Shown: positions 52,141-61,580, counted from the first letter of the stretch. The stretch is 64,000 nucleotides of DNA from JACCZX01 sp963824935 (GCA_963824935.1 CAWGRF010000024.1:186001-250000); one strand, 5' to 3'. Program-made: numbers and translations. Notes: a model not told the origin generated them from the sequence alone.

Positions 52141-53766
52141 ATGCGCGAGCATCGCAGGATGTTCGCTCGCGTTCTCCCATTGGTCATGCGGTCAATGTTG
52201 CCGCTGCTGGTGCTTGGTTCCGCTTCCGATGCAATGGCGGCCGGCTCATGGCTGGACGCATTCGGCGAGATGGATATGCAGCGCAGGCTCTGGATGGCTG
52301 CGATCGGCGGTTTCAGTCTCGCGGTAGCGTTTGCAATGCTGGCATTCGAGTTGCGGTCGCGCCGAATTGCGATTGCACTGCGTCGCTTGACCGATCTTGC
52401 GGCGAGCACCGATGGACGATTGCCCGAAGAGACGCGCAGACAACGATTATCGACAGAGCTGACGCGGCTGTCGGACGAAATCTTGTATTCATCGCAGCGC
52501 ATGGGTCGCGAGCGGCGCGAGCTCACCGCCAAATCAGCGGCCTGGGAATCGATGTTCGCCGCGAATCTCGAAGCCTCAGTAGCGCTCGACAAAGCCGGTG
52601 CGATCACGCATATGAACCCTGCGGCCGAGCGGCTGTTTCGCGTGGCCGTGCAAGACGTGATCGGCAAGCCGTTGGTCGACGTGATGCTGCCGCATATGCA
52701 TCGCTCATCGGAGAACGCGAGCTTCGGGCGCGATCTCGTTAGCGGGAATGCCCAGGGCAGGCGGCAGGAACTGGTGGCGCAGCGCCACGATGGACGCCAG
52801 TTTCCGCTCGAAGTGGCCGTCGCCGAATTCAAGAACGGCGTCGACATCGGATACATCGTGACCGCGCGCGACATATCAGCACACCGCCGGCTGCGCGCCG
52901 AACTTGCTCGGGCGCGCGAAATAACGCCGGACGGATCAGTCAAATCCACGCCGCGCAGTGCCTACACGCTGGAGGAGATCTGCGGCGACCCGATACGCAG
53001 GCTGGCGGCACGTGCCGAACGAAAAGGCTTGCGGCTGCGCTATGAAGATGCGGAAGCGCAGGGACTCGCTCTGGTCGGCAACGCAGCACGGCTCAGAAGA
53101 GTTCTTGCAAACCTGATCGACAGCGCACTGCAGGTGTGCGATTCGGGAGAGCTGATCGTTCACGTGACCGTTATCCCGCTGGAGGATCGTGAAGTAAGAC
53201 TGTGCTCGTCGGTGACTGCTACCGGGATGACCGACCAACAGGCCACGGCGATGATGCAGCCGTACGTGGTGCAGCCGTTCGCGAGCGTCGTCCCGGGCGG
53301 CGGGGTAACCGATCGCCGGATCGAGTTCTTTGGCGCACGCGTGATGGTGGCGCGAGCAGCAGGCGGCGGCGTGACGTTTCAGTTCAATCAGCGATTCGAG
53401 GCCGATTTGTCACGTATCGCGATCGATCTCTCGTCGAACGTGGCCGGCACCGAAACGCCAAGTGTCCCGGCAGCGAAGCCCGAGAGCGCGAGTTCTCCCG
53501 CAAGCGATGCAGCTGATTTCGCGCGCGCGGCAGCGCGTTTGCGCAAGAACGCGGAAAAAATCAACCTCGGCGCGCTATGGGCCGAGGCGCATCGGCTGAC
53601 GAACGCCTGGCAGCGCCACGCTGCAGCCGGCGAACTTAACGGCGACGTCGGACTCGTCAGCGCGCTATCGCACGCAGCGCGTGGTGGCGATGCCAGCAGC
53701 GCAATCCTGCTTGCGCGCCGGCTGGCCGATGCACTTGAACGCGCAGCGACCCATGCACCACGCTAA
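52141..53766 (+). CDS. Membrane PAS protein with degenerate histidine-kinase and HPt-like domains
   Basis: 541 aa. Signal/TM-like N-terminus, second helix MAAIGGFSLAVAFAMLAFEL, PAS domain (~125-250, AGAITHMNPAAERLFRVAVQ). A segment like BarA-type ATPase domains follows: AARAERKGLRLRYEDA, LRRVLANLIDSALQVCDSGE. The N-box Asn is replaced, the DxGxG box is missing and no phospho-acceptor helix exists. The C-terminal EAHRLTNAWQRH resembles an HPt histidine motif. Probably a regulatory pseudokinase. The start is ambiguous: GTG 52123, ATG 52141 or ATG 52174. Confidence 0.65.
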   Translation: MREHRRMFARVLPLVMRSMLPLLVLGSASDAMAAGSWLDAFGEMDMQRRLWMAAIGGFSLAVAFAMLAFELRSRRIAIALRRLTDLAASTDGRLPEETRRQRLSTELTRLSDEILYSSQRMGRERRELTAKSAAWESMFAANLEASVALDKAGAITHMNPAAERLFRVAVQDVIGKPLVDVMLPHMHRSSENASFGRDLVSGNAQGRRQELVAQRHDGRQFPLEVAVAEFKNGVDIGYIVTARDISAHRRLRAELARAREITPDGSVKSTPRSAYTLEEICGDPIRRLAARAERKGLRLRYEDAEAQGLALVGNAARLRRVLANLIDSALQVCDSGELIVHVTVIPLEDREVRLCSSVTATGMTDQQATAMMQPYVVQPFASVVPGGGVTDRRIEFFGARVMVARAAGGGVTFQFNQRFEADLSRIAIDLSSNVAGTETPSVPAAKPESASSPASDAADFARAAARLRKNAEKINLGALWAEAHRLTNAWQRHAAAGELNGDVGLVSALSHAARGGDASSAILLARRLADALERAATHAPR

Positions 53767-53777
53767 CATCGCGCCCG

Positions 53778-54636
53778 ATGGAATTCCTGGTGCTCGTCAA
53801 GGCGGCGATCCTCGGCATCGTCGAAGGCTTGACGGAGTTTCTGCCGATCTCATCCACCGGGCATCTGATCGTCGCCAGTTCGCTGCTGCGGTTTACCGGC
53901 GAAAAAGTGCCGACGTTCGAGATTGCGATTCAAACCGGCGCGATGCTCGCGGTGATCTGGGAGTACCGCGCGAAGCTGTCTGCGACGGTCGCCGGAATCC
54001 TGCGCGAGCCTGCCGCACAGCGCTTTGCATTGAACGTGCTGCTCGCGTTCGTGCCGGCGATCGTGCTCGGACTCGCGCTCGGAAGCTTCATCAAGGCGCA
54101 TCTGTTTCATCCGGTACCGGTTGCTCTGGCGTTCGTCGTCGGCGGACTGATCATTCTGTGGGTCGAGCGCCGGCATCACCGGGCATTCGGCGAGCGCGAT
54201 CTGCAAGGCACGCGCCACGCACGCGTCGAAACGGTCGATGACATGACGCCGCTGGACGCGCTGAAGATCGGCTTCGCGCAGTGCGCCGCGCTGATCCCAG
54301 GCACCAGCCGCTCGGGCGCGACGATCATCGGCGGGCATGTTGTTCGGCCTGTCGCGCAAGGCGGCGACCGAGTTCAGCTTCTATCTGGCGATCCCGACGC
54401 TGATCGGGGCGGGCGTGTATTCGCTGTGGCGACAGCGCGAGTTGCTCGGCGTCGACGATCTGCCGACGTTCCTGGTCGGGCTGGTGTTCGCGTTCGTGTC
54501 GGCGCTGATCTGCATCCGCTGGCTGATCCGCTATCTGTCGACGCACGACTTCACGATCTTCGCGTGGTATCGGATCGCGTTCGGCGCAGTGATCCTGTGG
54601 ACGGCCTACGCAGGCTGGGTCGACTGGGTGCGCTGA
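53778..54636 (+). CDS. uppP: Undecaprenyl-diphosphatase UppP/BacA (frameshifted)
   Basis: Polytopic phosphatase that recycles the cell-wall lipid carrier. EGLTEFLPISSTGHLIVASS (Glu and Ser-rich active site) and ALIPGTSRSGATI are intact. Register breaks near 54332 within GGCGGGCATG and resumes MLFGLSRKAATEFSFYLAIP to YAGWVDWVR, ending TGA 54634-54636. ~286 aa. Uncorrected, its frame runs into the AAA gene, a false fusion. Confidence 0.94.
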
Positions 54637-56150
54637 TGCAGGACACCCGTGACGAAGTTCAGGAGCTTTGCGCGCTGTTGCGCTCGCGCTTCCCGATCAT
54701 TCTGATCGCGTCGCACGAGGAGCCGCGCATTCTCGAGCTGCTGGCGAAAGCGGCGAATCTGGAGAATCAGATTCTGATGACGTGGAGCATCACCTGCGGC
54801 ATTCGCCGCTATGGCCGCGATGACGCGATCTATCAAACCAATGATCTGCTCGATGTGCTGAAGCACATCGACAAGACAGCGCAAAACGGCATCTACGTGC
54901 TGTGCGATGCGCACCCCGGGTTCAAGGATCCGGTGGCGATGCGGTTGATCCGCGAGATTGCGCTATCGCATTCAAAGTCGGCCCGCACGCTGGTCTTTAT
55001 CAGCCCGCGACTCGATGAACTGCCGTCCGAAGTGTTGCGGCTATCCGCACACTTTCATCCGGTGCTTCCAGATCGCGATGCGATTCGTGCGCTGGTCAAT
55101 GAAGAAGCGAAACGCTACGAGCAGCAAACAGGCGAAAAGCCGCGCGGCGACAAGCAAGCGCTCGAGATGCTGATCATGCATCTGCTCGGCATGGAACAGG
55201 ACGACGTGCGACGACTGGTGCGGCAGGCGCTGCGCGACGACGGCGCGATCATTCAAGACGACGTGCGACGCGTGCTCGCCACCAAGTACGAAGCGCTCGG
55301 TGGCGCGGCCTCGCTGGCGTATGAAGAAAGCAAGGTGAAGTTTGACTCCGTGGGCGGCCTTGCGCGGCTCAAACACTGGATCTCGCTGCGCCGCGCTCCG
55401 TTTCTCGATCCGAGCGCCGGTGATGTGGATCGGCCGAAGGGCATCGTGCTGCTCGGCGTACAGGGCGGTGGAAAGAGTCTGACGGCACGTGCAGTGGCCG
55501 GCGAGTGGGGCGTGCCGCTGATGCGGCTCGATTTTGGCGCGCTTTACAACAAGTACTACGGCGAGACCGAACGGAATCTGCGCCATGCGTTTGCCGCCGC
55601 CGAGGCGATGTCGCCGTGCGTCTTGTGGATCGACGAAATCGAGAAAGGAATTTCGACCGATAGCGGCGATGGCGACGGTGGCGTATCGCGCCGTGTGCTC
55701 GGCGGTCTGTTGACCTGGATGGCCGAGCGCATGGAGCCGGTGTTTATCGTCGCCACGTCGAACGATATTTCGCAGCTACCGCCGGAGTTGATACGCAAGG
55801 GCCGCTTTGACGAGATCTTCTTTGTCGATTTTCCAGCCGTCGAGGTGCGCGCGCAGATAGCCGCGATCCATCTTAAGAAGCGCGGCTACGATCCGGCGCA
55901 GTTCGATGTGCAGGGGCTGGCGCAGCTGGCAGAAGACTTTTCCGGCGCCGAAATTGAGCAGGCGATCGTGTCGGCCTCATTCGAGGCGCGCGCTCGCAAC
56001 GAGACGCTGCGGCCGGCGGATATCCTCGCGGAAATCGAGCGCACTCGGCCGCTATCGGTCGTTATGGCAGAGCGGATCGAGGCGCTGCGCGCGTGGGCTG
56101 CAGATCGCGCTGTGTTTGCGGACGAAGTGGAACACCGCACCGAAACCTAA
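54636..56150 (+). CDS. Ycf46-like AAA family ATPase
   Basis: 504 aa from ATG 54636, whose A is the last base of the uppP TGA. The N-terminal ~240 residues include FPIILIASHEEPRILELLAK, a non-catalytic domain typical of Ycf46-like proteins. The AAA core has Walker A LLGVQGGGKSLTARAV, Walker B VLWIDEIEKGI, sensor 1 VFIVATSNDIS and arginine finger LIRKGRFDEIFF. The function of these proteins is unsettled; in cyanobacteria Ycf46 has been linked to CO2 uptake. The coupling to uppP is what the sequence shows. Confidence 0.88.
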   Translation: MQDTRDEVQELCALLRSRFPIILIASHEEPRILELLAKAANLENQILMTWSITCGIRRYGRDDAIYQTNDLLDVLKHIDKTAQNGIYVLCDAHPGFKDPVAMRLIREIALSHSKSARTLVFISPRLDELPSEVLRLSAHFHPVLPDRDAIRALVNEEAKRYEQQTGEKPRGDKQALEMLIMHLLGMEQDDVRRLVRQALRDDGAIIQDDVRRVLATKYEALGGAASLAYEESKVKFDSVGGLARLKHWISLRRAPFLDPSAGDVDRPKGIVLLGVQGGGKSLTARAVAGEWGVPLMRLDFGALYNKYYGETERNLRHAFAAAEAMSPCVLWIDEIEKGISTDSGDGDGGVSRRVLGGLLTWMAERMEPVFIVATSNDISQLPPELIRKGRFDEIFFVDFPAVEVRAQIAAIHLKKRGYDPAQFDVQGLAQLAEDFSGAEIEQAIVSASFEARARNETLRPADILAEIERTRPLSVVMAERIEALRAWAADRAVFADEVEHRTET

Positions 56151-56881
56151 CGCCGGCGAAACACCGCGTCCCACACGCCGTGGCCGAGCCGTTCGCCGCG
56201 CGCATGAAATTTCGTCACCGGCCGATCACATAACGGATTCGACGGTGACGGTGCATAGCCCGCGTGCAGATTGACGAGTTGCGGCTCGGCTCCGAGCACA
56301 TCCAGTATTTGGCGCGCGTAGTCTTCCCAGTCCGTTGCGCAATGCAGGTAGGCGTGCGCCGCGAGGCGGCTTGCAAGCAGACTCACGAATGGCGGTTGCA
56401 ACAGCCGCCGCTTGTGATGCCGCTTCTTCGGCCAGGGGTCTGGGAAGAAGACATGAATCCCCGCGAGTGTCCCTGGCGAGATCATGTCGCGCACAACTTC
56501 GACCGCGTCGTGATGCACGACGCGAACGTTGGTGAGCTGCGCTTCATCGACGCCCTTTAATAGCGCGCCGACGCCCGCTGCGAAAACCTCGACCGCGAGA
56601 AAGTTGACGTCGGGCCGCGACCGCGCGATCGCCACCGTGGTTTCGCCCATCCCGCAGCCGACTTCAAGGATCGTCGGTGCGTCGCGGCCGAAGGCTCGAG
56701 CAAGATCGAGCGGCGCGGCTGTGTACGGGATTCCGAAAACGGGCAGCCATTGTTCGAACGCGCGCTGCTGCGCGGACGTAAAACGCCCGCGGCGCAACGT
56801 GTAGCTGCGGATGTGGCGGGAGGAGGAGCGGCTGGAAGCCGTTCTCTCTTCGGAAGTGCGGTTCGGTTGCGTGCTGCTCAC
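56147..56881 (-). CDS. trmB: tRNA (guanine-N7-)-methyltransferase TrmB
   Basis: SAM-dependent methyltransferase of 244 aa that makes m7G46 in tRNA. SAM motif ILEVGCGMGETTVAIARSRP, VHHDAVEVVRDMI, then the family signature HVFFPDPWPKKRHHKRRLLQ and TDWEDYARQIL. N-terminal Ser/Arg-rich tail is disordered. Starts four bases inside the thiG stop region, forming a thiS-thiG-trmB unit. Confidence 0.96.
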   Translation of the reverse strand: MSSTQPNRTSEERTASSRSSSRHIRSYTLRRGRFTSAQQRAFEQWLPVFGIPYTAAPLDLARAFGRDAPTILEVGCGMGETTVAIARSRPDVNFLAVEVFAAGVGALLKGVDEAQLTNVRVVHHDAVEVVRDMISPGTLAGIHVFFPDPWPKKRHHKRRLLQPPFVSLLASRLAAHAYLHCATDWEDYARQILDVLGAEPQLVNLHAGYAPSPSNPLCDRPVTKFHARGERLGHGVWDAVFRRR

Positions 56882-57675
56882 GCCGCCTTGCTCGGCGCGA
56901 TAACGCCGTGGGTCGGCGAGCTGGGGCTTGCGCTGTAGAGCTTCTTCGGCATACGGCCGGCAAGAAACGCTTCGCGGCCCGCTTCAACCGCCTTGCGCAT
57001 CGCGCCCGCCATCTTGATCGGGTCCTTCGCCTGCGCCACCGCGGTATTCATCAGCACTCCCGCGCATCCGAGTTCCATCGCAATCGCGGCGTCGCTGGCC
57101 GTGCCGACCCCCGCATCGACGATCACGGGCACGGTTGCTTTGTCCAGGATCAACTGGATGTTCCAGGGATTCAGAATGCCCATGCCGGAGCCGATCAGCG
57201 ACGCCAGCGGCATGATCGCTACGCAGCCGATCGACTCCAGCGCTTGCGCCTGAATCGGATCGTCGCTGCAATAGACCATGACTTCGAAACCCTCGCGCAC
57301 GAGCGTCTCGGCTGCCTTGATCGTCTCCGGCATGTTCGGGTACAGCGTTTGTGGATCGCCCAGCACCTCGAGCTTGGTCAGTGCATGGCCGTCCAGCAGG
57401 TCGCGCGCGAGGCGCAACGTGCGCACCGCGTCGTCGGCCGTATAGCAGCCGGCGCTGTTCGGCAGCATCGTGTACTTGGACGGCGGCAACGCATCCAGCA
57501 AGCTGGGTTCGCCTCGTGTTTGGCCGATGTTGGTGCGGCGAATCGCGACCGTGATGATCTGCGCGCCGCTGGCCTCGACAGCCGCCTTGGTCTGCACAAA
57601 GTCCCGGTACTTGCCGGTCCCGAGCAGCAGCCGCGAACTAAATTGGCGCGCGCCAATGCGCAAGACGTCGGCCAT
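56878..57675 (-). CDS. thiG: Thiazole synthase ThiG
   Basis: TIM-barrel enzyme assembling the thiazole phosphate of thiamine from DXP, dehydroglycine and ThiS-thiocarboxylate. 265 aa. SRLLLGTGKYRDF, LTKLEVLGDPQTLYPN with the catalytic Lys, MPLASLIGSGMGILNP and VDAGVGTASDAAIAMELGCA are conserved. Begins at the last base of thiS and overlaps trmB by four bases. Confidence 0.97.
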   Translation of the reverse strand: MADVLRIGARQFSSRLLLGTGKYRDFVQTKAAVEASGAQIITVAIRRTNIGQTRGEPSLLDALPPSKYTMLPNSAGCYTADDAVRTLRLARDLLDGHALTKLEVLGDPQTLYPNMPETIKAAETLVREGFEVMVYCSDDPIQAQALESIGCVAIMPLASLIGSGMGILNPWNIQLILDKATVPVIVDAGVGTASDAAIAMELGCAGVLMNTAVAQAKDPIKMAGAMRKAVEAGREAFLAGRMPKKLYSASPSSPTHGVIAPSKAA

Positions 57676-57890
57676 CAGCCGCCCCCAACCGCAATCACGA
57701 CTTCAAGGCGGTCTCCTTCAGCCAGATCGGTCGAAGCATGCAGGCCCTTCGGAACGATTTCGCCGTTTCGTTCGACAGCGACACGCTTGCCTGCGGTGTT
57801 CATCTGCGTCAGAAGGTGGGACACGGTAGCGCCTCGCGGCAAACTGCGTGCGTCCCCGTTGACGGTGACTGAAATCTCTTTGTCGCTCAT
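57675..57890 (-). CDS. thiS: Sulfur carrier protein ThiS
   Basis: 71-aa ubiquitin-like sulfur carrier ending VIAVGGG; the terminal Gly-Gly is thiocarboxylated for thiazole synthesis. Typical TVSHLLTQMNTAGKRVAVER core. Immediately upstream of thiG. No TPP riboswitch precedes it, unlike thiC. Confidence 0.95.
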   Translation of the reverse strand: MSDKEISVTVNGDARSLPRGATVSHLLTQMNTAGKRVAVERNGEIVPKGLHASTDLAEGDRLEVVIAVGGG

Positions 57891-58019
57891 ATTGAGTAAA
57901 GCTTACTGAAAAAAGTAGCCAGCAGCCCCGAGACTGCGTCGAGGAGCGTAGGCGTGCACGACGTACGTTGAGCACCGCAGACGCAAGATCGGGGCGCGCA
58001 GTAGTTTTGCATTGAGCTT

Positions 58020-58093
58020 TGGAGCGGGTGATGGGGATCGAACCCACGTCTTGAGCTTGGGAAGCTCAGGTCCTGCCATTGAACGACACCCGC
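58020..58093 (-). tRNA. tRNA-Gly (anticodon CCC), CCA encoded
   Basis: Acceptor stem GCGGGTG / CACCCGC, anticodon arm TGAGC-TTCCCAA-GCTCA giving CCC, T-loop GGTTCGATCC, discriminator T, and a genomically encoded CCA (58020-58022). Cloverleaf complete by eye. Confidence 0.96.
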
Positions 58094-58298
58094 ATGCAAA
58101 CTCGAAATTTACATCAGGGGTGAAGGGGTTAGAGCGGGTCCGGGTTTACACGTGCGCAGGCGCCTGTAAACAACCGGACGGGCGATCGACTAAGCTCGCA
58201 ACTTCGTGCATTGGCACGAAGCGGGCCGAGTCGGTTGACACCCCCGGGTAAGACAATCCGACCGGAAAGAGAGGAATCTTTACCACGTGGAGATGACA

Positions 58299-58601
58299 AT
58301 GAAGAGAGCATGGTTGGCAATTCCGGCGATGGCGATGTGTATGGCCTTCGCGCCTGTCGCTTCGGCACAGCAGGAGACATTCAGGTTCGACGACTTTTTC
58401 AAGATGGCCGATACCAATAAAGACGGCATGATGAGCAAGCAGGAGTTCATGAATGCCGCCGGCATGCGCTATGACGCGATGATGGCCAAAATGAAAAAAA
58501 TGCCCGCCGACAAGCAGGGCGCGATGATGAAGGGCGACCTGATGACCCGGGAGGGCGCCAGGATGTTCATAGACGAGTGGAAGGTCTACAGCGGCTCTTG
58601 A
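58299..58601 (+). CDS. Small secreted EF-hand protein
   Basis: 100 aa. ATG 58299 is chosen because GGAG sits six bases upstream and yields the signal peptide RAWLAIPAMAMCMAFAPVASAQQ; ATG 58293 and GTG 58287 are in frame. One canonical EF-hand loop DTNKDGMMSKQEF is followed by a Met/Lys-rich stretch, MMAKMKKMPADKQGAMMKGD. Likely periplasmic calcium-binding. A strong terminator follows. Confidence 0.83.
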   Translation: MKRAWLAIPAMAMCMAFAPVASAQQETFRFDDFFKMADTNKDGMMSKQEFMNAAGMRYDAMMAKMKKMPADKQGAMMKGDLMTREGARMFIDEWKVYSGS

Positions 58602-58626
58602 CAAGGCGAACAAAGAAGAACAAGAA

Positions 58627-58652
58627 GGGCCCGCTTGTCGGGCCCTCTTTTT
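58627..58652 (+). terminator. Intrinsic terminator after the EF-hand gene
   Basis: Stem GGGCCCG (58627-58633) / CGGGCCC (58639-58645), loop CTTGT, then TCTTTTT. Confidence 0.93.
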
Positions 58653-58858
58653 ATCGCATGTCGACCAGGCGCACGTTGCCCGAAGCGAATCAGGACCGCT
58701 GAGCGCCTTATCGAAGCTCTGACGTTGACCTGGCCGATATTCCCGAACGTTTCAGACTTCAGTTTCACGATGGTCGCTAGCGGGCTGAGAGAACGGGCGA
58801 CCTTGGCCGCGTAGCTGCATCGTTATCCAACGAGACGCCGACCTGCGACAATCGCCGC

Positions 58859-59323
58859 ATGCAGGTCGAACCGTTTTTGATTGAGCCGCAGCGTGCCCGC
58901 GATCGAGCGCGTGTCATTGAGCTGCTGCAGCAAGCGCATCTGGTCGAGCAGGACCTGCAGAGCGGCCAGGCGCCGGTCGACTTTCTGGTGATGCGCGAAG
59001 CGGGGCAGGTTGTGGGCGCGGTTGGCCTGCAGAACGCAGGTGGTGCCGGGCTGCTGCGCTCGCTAGTCGTATTGCCGTCACTGCACCGACAGGGGCGCGG
59101 CGCTGCACTCGTGGCCGCGGCCGAACGCCTTGCGGCTCGACGCGGCATCGACGATCTGTTCTTGCTGACGACCGATATGGCGGGCTTTTTCGCGCTTCTC
59201 GATTATCTGCGAATCGATCGCGCCGCCGCGCCGCCGGAGGTGCAACAGACGGCGCAGTTTGCGTCGCTGTGCCCCACCTCGGCTGTTTGCATGCACAAGA
59301 GACTGCGCGTCTACGCCGCCTGA
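58859..59323 (+). CDS. GNAT acetyltransferase, ArsN2-like
   Basis: 154-aa GNAT domain. The acetyl-CoA loop LRSLVVLPSLHRQGRGAAL is clear; LFLLTTDMAGFFALLDYLRI and FASLCPTSAVCMHKRL match the arsenic-resistance ArsN2 pattern. No ars operon genes are nearby, so an arsenic role is only a family inference. Starts at ATG 58859 with no strong ribosome site. Confidence 0.75.
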   Translation: MQVEPFLIEPQRARDRARVIELLQQAHLVEQDLQSGQAPVDFLVMREAGQVVGAVGLQNAGGAGLLRSLVVLPSLHRQGRGAALVAAAERLAARRGIDDLFLLTTDMAGFFALLDYLRIDRAAAPPEVQQTAQFASLCPTSAVCMHKRLRVYAA

Positions 59324-59326
59324 AAT

Positions 59327-59355
59327 AAAACGGCCGGCGGGAGACCCGCCGGCCG
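59327..59355 (-). terminator. Intrinsic terminator of the small minus-strand gene
   Basis: Perfect 11-bp stem CGGCCGGCGGG (59331-59341) / CCCGCCGGCCG (59345-59355). On the minus strand it is followed by TTTTATTT. Confidence 0.9.
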
Positions 59356-59372
59356 CAGCAGACACACCGGTT

Positions 59373-59591
59373 TTAGCGGACCAGCGCAACCTGCTCGGGG
59401 GCCCTGTGCCTGGCTGTTGGCGCAATGCGCTCGCCGACAATCTCGACCTTTTCCAACTGGATGATCGGCATTGCGACTGCTTGTTGCACCGTTGGGCCGG
59501 CACTGAATTCCTGCAATCCGACGACCGCTGCCAGTGCCAACGCACCGACGGTGGTAGCAAAGAACAAGGTGGTTTCGAATTTCTTGATCAT
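59373..59591 (-). CDS. Small exported or single-helix protein of unknown function
   Basis: 72 aa. MIKKFETTLFFATTVGALAL and AAVVG form an N-terminal helix or signal; the rest, QLEKVEIVGERIAPTARHR, resembles the short V-E-V-V-G-x-R motif of small secreted Burkholderiales proteins. A start at 59591 is preceded by GGGAAAC. The frame is open upstream but lacks a ribosome site. It ends just before a strong terminator on its own strand. Confidence 0.65.
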   Translation of the reverse strand: MIKKFETTLFFATTVGALALAAVVGLQEFSAGPTVQQAVAMPIIQLEKVEIVGERIAPTARHRAPEQVALVR

Positions 59592-59797
59592 GACGTTTCC
59601 CAAAGTGCGTAATTTCGTCGATGGACGCACTGTAGGCAGTCGCCCCGCGCCGGGCCACCCGTTTGCGATGAAGTGCACAAAAACCGGCGCGGATTGCATA
59701 TCGCGGCGGTGAATGGGAGTGAAGCCCGTATAGCGCGGATGAAACGGATTGATCGGGTGTGACGGCTCTGTGACGCCCGGCAAAAAGCCGGTCCGGC

Positions 59798-60514
59798 TCA
59801 GCCGGATTCGACGCCCACGCGTGCCCGATAGCCGCTACGTCGCCAATACCACGCGAGTATCAGGAAAACGGAGCAAAGGATCGCGCCGCCCCACCACTCG
59901 CAAACGTTCTCGATGCGATCTGCGGTCTGCGGGTCGAACAGCGGCGCAACGAACGTATTGATCAGTCCGACGAGTACGAGTGCGAGGAGTAGCACCAGCA
60001 GTACACGGTCGAGGCGTCCGCGTGACAACACCGGACGAGCACGGCCAAGACCGCGTATCGCATCAGCGACGATCAGCATGCTGATGCACGTAAAGCCGAA
60101 GTACAAGACGGTGCCGTACTGACGCAGCCAGCGATAGGCGCGCCCCTCGGTGCCGAGAAAAGCTACGTAGAGTATGAGAGACACGGCTGCGATGATTCCG
60201 ATCCAAGCAAGATGTCGTAGCCAGCGCTCGGGCGGTGCGCCAAGCTCATTCAACCAGCGGCGACAGAGGATCCAAGTCAAACCTTGTAGCGTGGCCGTCG
60301 GCAGAACGATCGCCCGGAAAATGTAGTTCGGTAGGTCATACCGCGCGGCACGGCTAACCGAGACACAGCCCTCGAGAAACGGATTGCAGGCCGGAATCAA
60401 TTCGAGGCGTATCGACAACCACAGCGCTATCACCGTTGCGATGATCGGCAACACGCCGGCGAGCAGCGGAAGCGGCCACAGCGGGACGCCGCGCGCGTGC
60501 GAGTTGCTGGTCAT
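59798..60514 (-). CDS. Polytopic membrane protein, Frag1/DRAM-like by weak resemblance
   Basis: 238 aa with about six membrane helices (PLLAGVLPIIATVIALWLSI; LAWIGIIAAVSLILYVAF; RVLLVLLLALVLVGLINTF). The loop CNPFLEGCVSVSRAARYDLP recalls the first extracytoplasmic loop of Frag1/DRAM/Sfk1 proteins; this similarity is tentative. Ends six bases before the rsgA stop region on the same strand, so it may be co-transcribed downstream of rsgA. Confidence 0.6.
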   Translation of the reverse strand: MTSNSHARGVPLWPLPLLAGVLPIIATVIALWLSIRLELIPACNPFLEGCVSVSRAARYDLPNYIFRAIVLPTATLQGLTWILCRRWLNELGAPPERWLRHLAWIGIIAAVSLILYVAFLGTEGRAYRWLRQYGTVLYFGFTCISMLIVADAIRGLGRARPVLSRGRLDRVLLVLLLALVLVGLINTFVAPLFDPQTADRIENVCEWWGGAILCSVFLILAWYWRRSGYRARVGVESG

Positions 60515-60518
60515 GACG

Positions 60519-61580
60519 CTAGCCTCGCTTCATCTTCATCCTCACCGCGGCTGCTTTGTGGCGCGATTTCCACATCGACAATAGCTCGCGCCGCTGCAGT
60601 GGGGTCAACGTTTCGCGGCGAATCTCGCGCAGCATTTTCTGATAGTTCGAGAGCCGATCGGCGGCCACGCCAGTGCGTACCGCACAGCCGGGCTCGTCTT
60701 TGTGACGGCAATCGCGAAAGCGACACTGTTCGGCCAAGGTGTGAATGTCGTCGAAACTTACCGCAAGATCGTCTTCATCGATGTCAGGGCGCAGTCCGCG
60801 CAATCCCGGAGTGTCGATAATGCAACCGCCCATCGGCAGCAGGTGCAGCGAGCGCGATGTGGTCGTGTGCCGGCCGCGGCTATCGTCTTCACGCACTGCA
60901 CCGGTAGATTGCACTTGCGCGCCGAGCAGTGTGTTGGTCAACGTCGACTTGCCGGCGCCTGACGATCCAAGCACGACGATGGTCTGACCGGCGCCGAGAT
61001 ACGGCGCGAGCTCGGTCGCTGTGGCTGCTGCGCGCGCGTCGACAGCGTGGACGGCAATGTCGTTCGGTAGCCGCTGGCGCAGCGCGTCGAGGCGAGCGTC
61101 GACGTCAGCGCACAGGTCGCGCTTGGTCAGAATCACGATCGGCCAGATGCCCGCCGGTTTCACCATCGCGAGATAGCGTTCGAGCCGGCGTAAATTGAAG
61201 TCGCCGTCGAGCCCCATTGCCAGCATTGCGGTGTCGACATTGCTGACCAGCGACTGCCGCTCGCCGGACGAATTGCGCCGCACGATTTGCGTGAACGGCG
61301 GCATTCGACCGCATACCCAGCACACGCCGTGGTTGTCGGGTTGCACCCACAGCCAGTCGCCGACGGTCAATGCGTCGCCGGCATCCATCAGCGAACGCAG
61401 CAAGCCCGGCAGCGGCCGAGCCGAACGCTCGTCGACGCCGTCCGTGACGCGCACCGTTTCGCGATGCGCTTCAATCAATCGCATCGGCGTGCCGGGCATA
61501 TCGCCGAGTGCAGCCATCGCCTGCGCCACTACAGGCGTGAAACCGATCGGCCGCAGCCGATCCATCAAAGTCATGTCCAT
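60519..61580 (-). CDS. rsgA: Ribosome small-subunit-dependent GTPase A RsgA
   Basis: Late 30S biogenesis GTPase with circularly permuted motifs. OB fold (VGDWLWVQPDNHGVCWVCGR), then G4 ILTKRDLC, G1 VVLGSSGAGKSTLTN, G2 region DDSRGRHTTT, G3 IIDTPGLRGL and zinc knuckle CRFRDCRHKDEPGC. Start MDMTLMDRLRP at 61580 gives 353 aa; the open extension to 61652 is not conserved. Confidence 0.95.
   Translation of the reverse strand: MDMTLMDRLRPIGFTPVVAQAMAALGDMPGTPMRLIEAHRETVRVTDGVDERSARPLPGLLRSLMDAGDALTVGDWLWVQPDNHGVCWVCGRMPPFTQIVRRNSSGERQSLVSNVDTAMLAMGLDGDFNLRRLERYLAMVKPAGIWPIVILTKRDLCADVDARLDALRQRLPNDIAVHAVDARAAATATELAPYLGAGQTIVVLGSSGAGKSTLTNTLLGAQVQSTGAVREDDSRGRHTTTSRSLHLLPMGGCIIDTPGLRGLRPDIDEDDLAVSFDDIHTLAEQCRFRDCRHKDEPGCAVRTGVAADRLSNYQKMLREIRRETLTPLQRRELLSMWKSRHKAAAVRMKMKRG

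Noticed and set aside
53778..56150. 790-codon UppP-AAA fusion
   Set aside because: Residues after 54332 are nonsense until the AAA start; the real UppP end is in another frame and stops at 54636.
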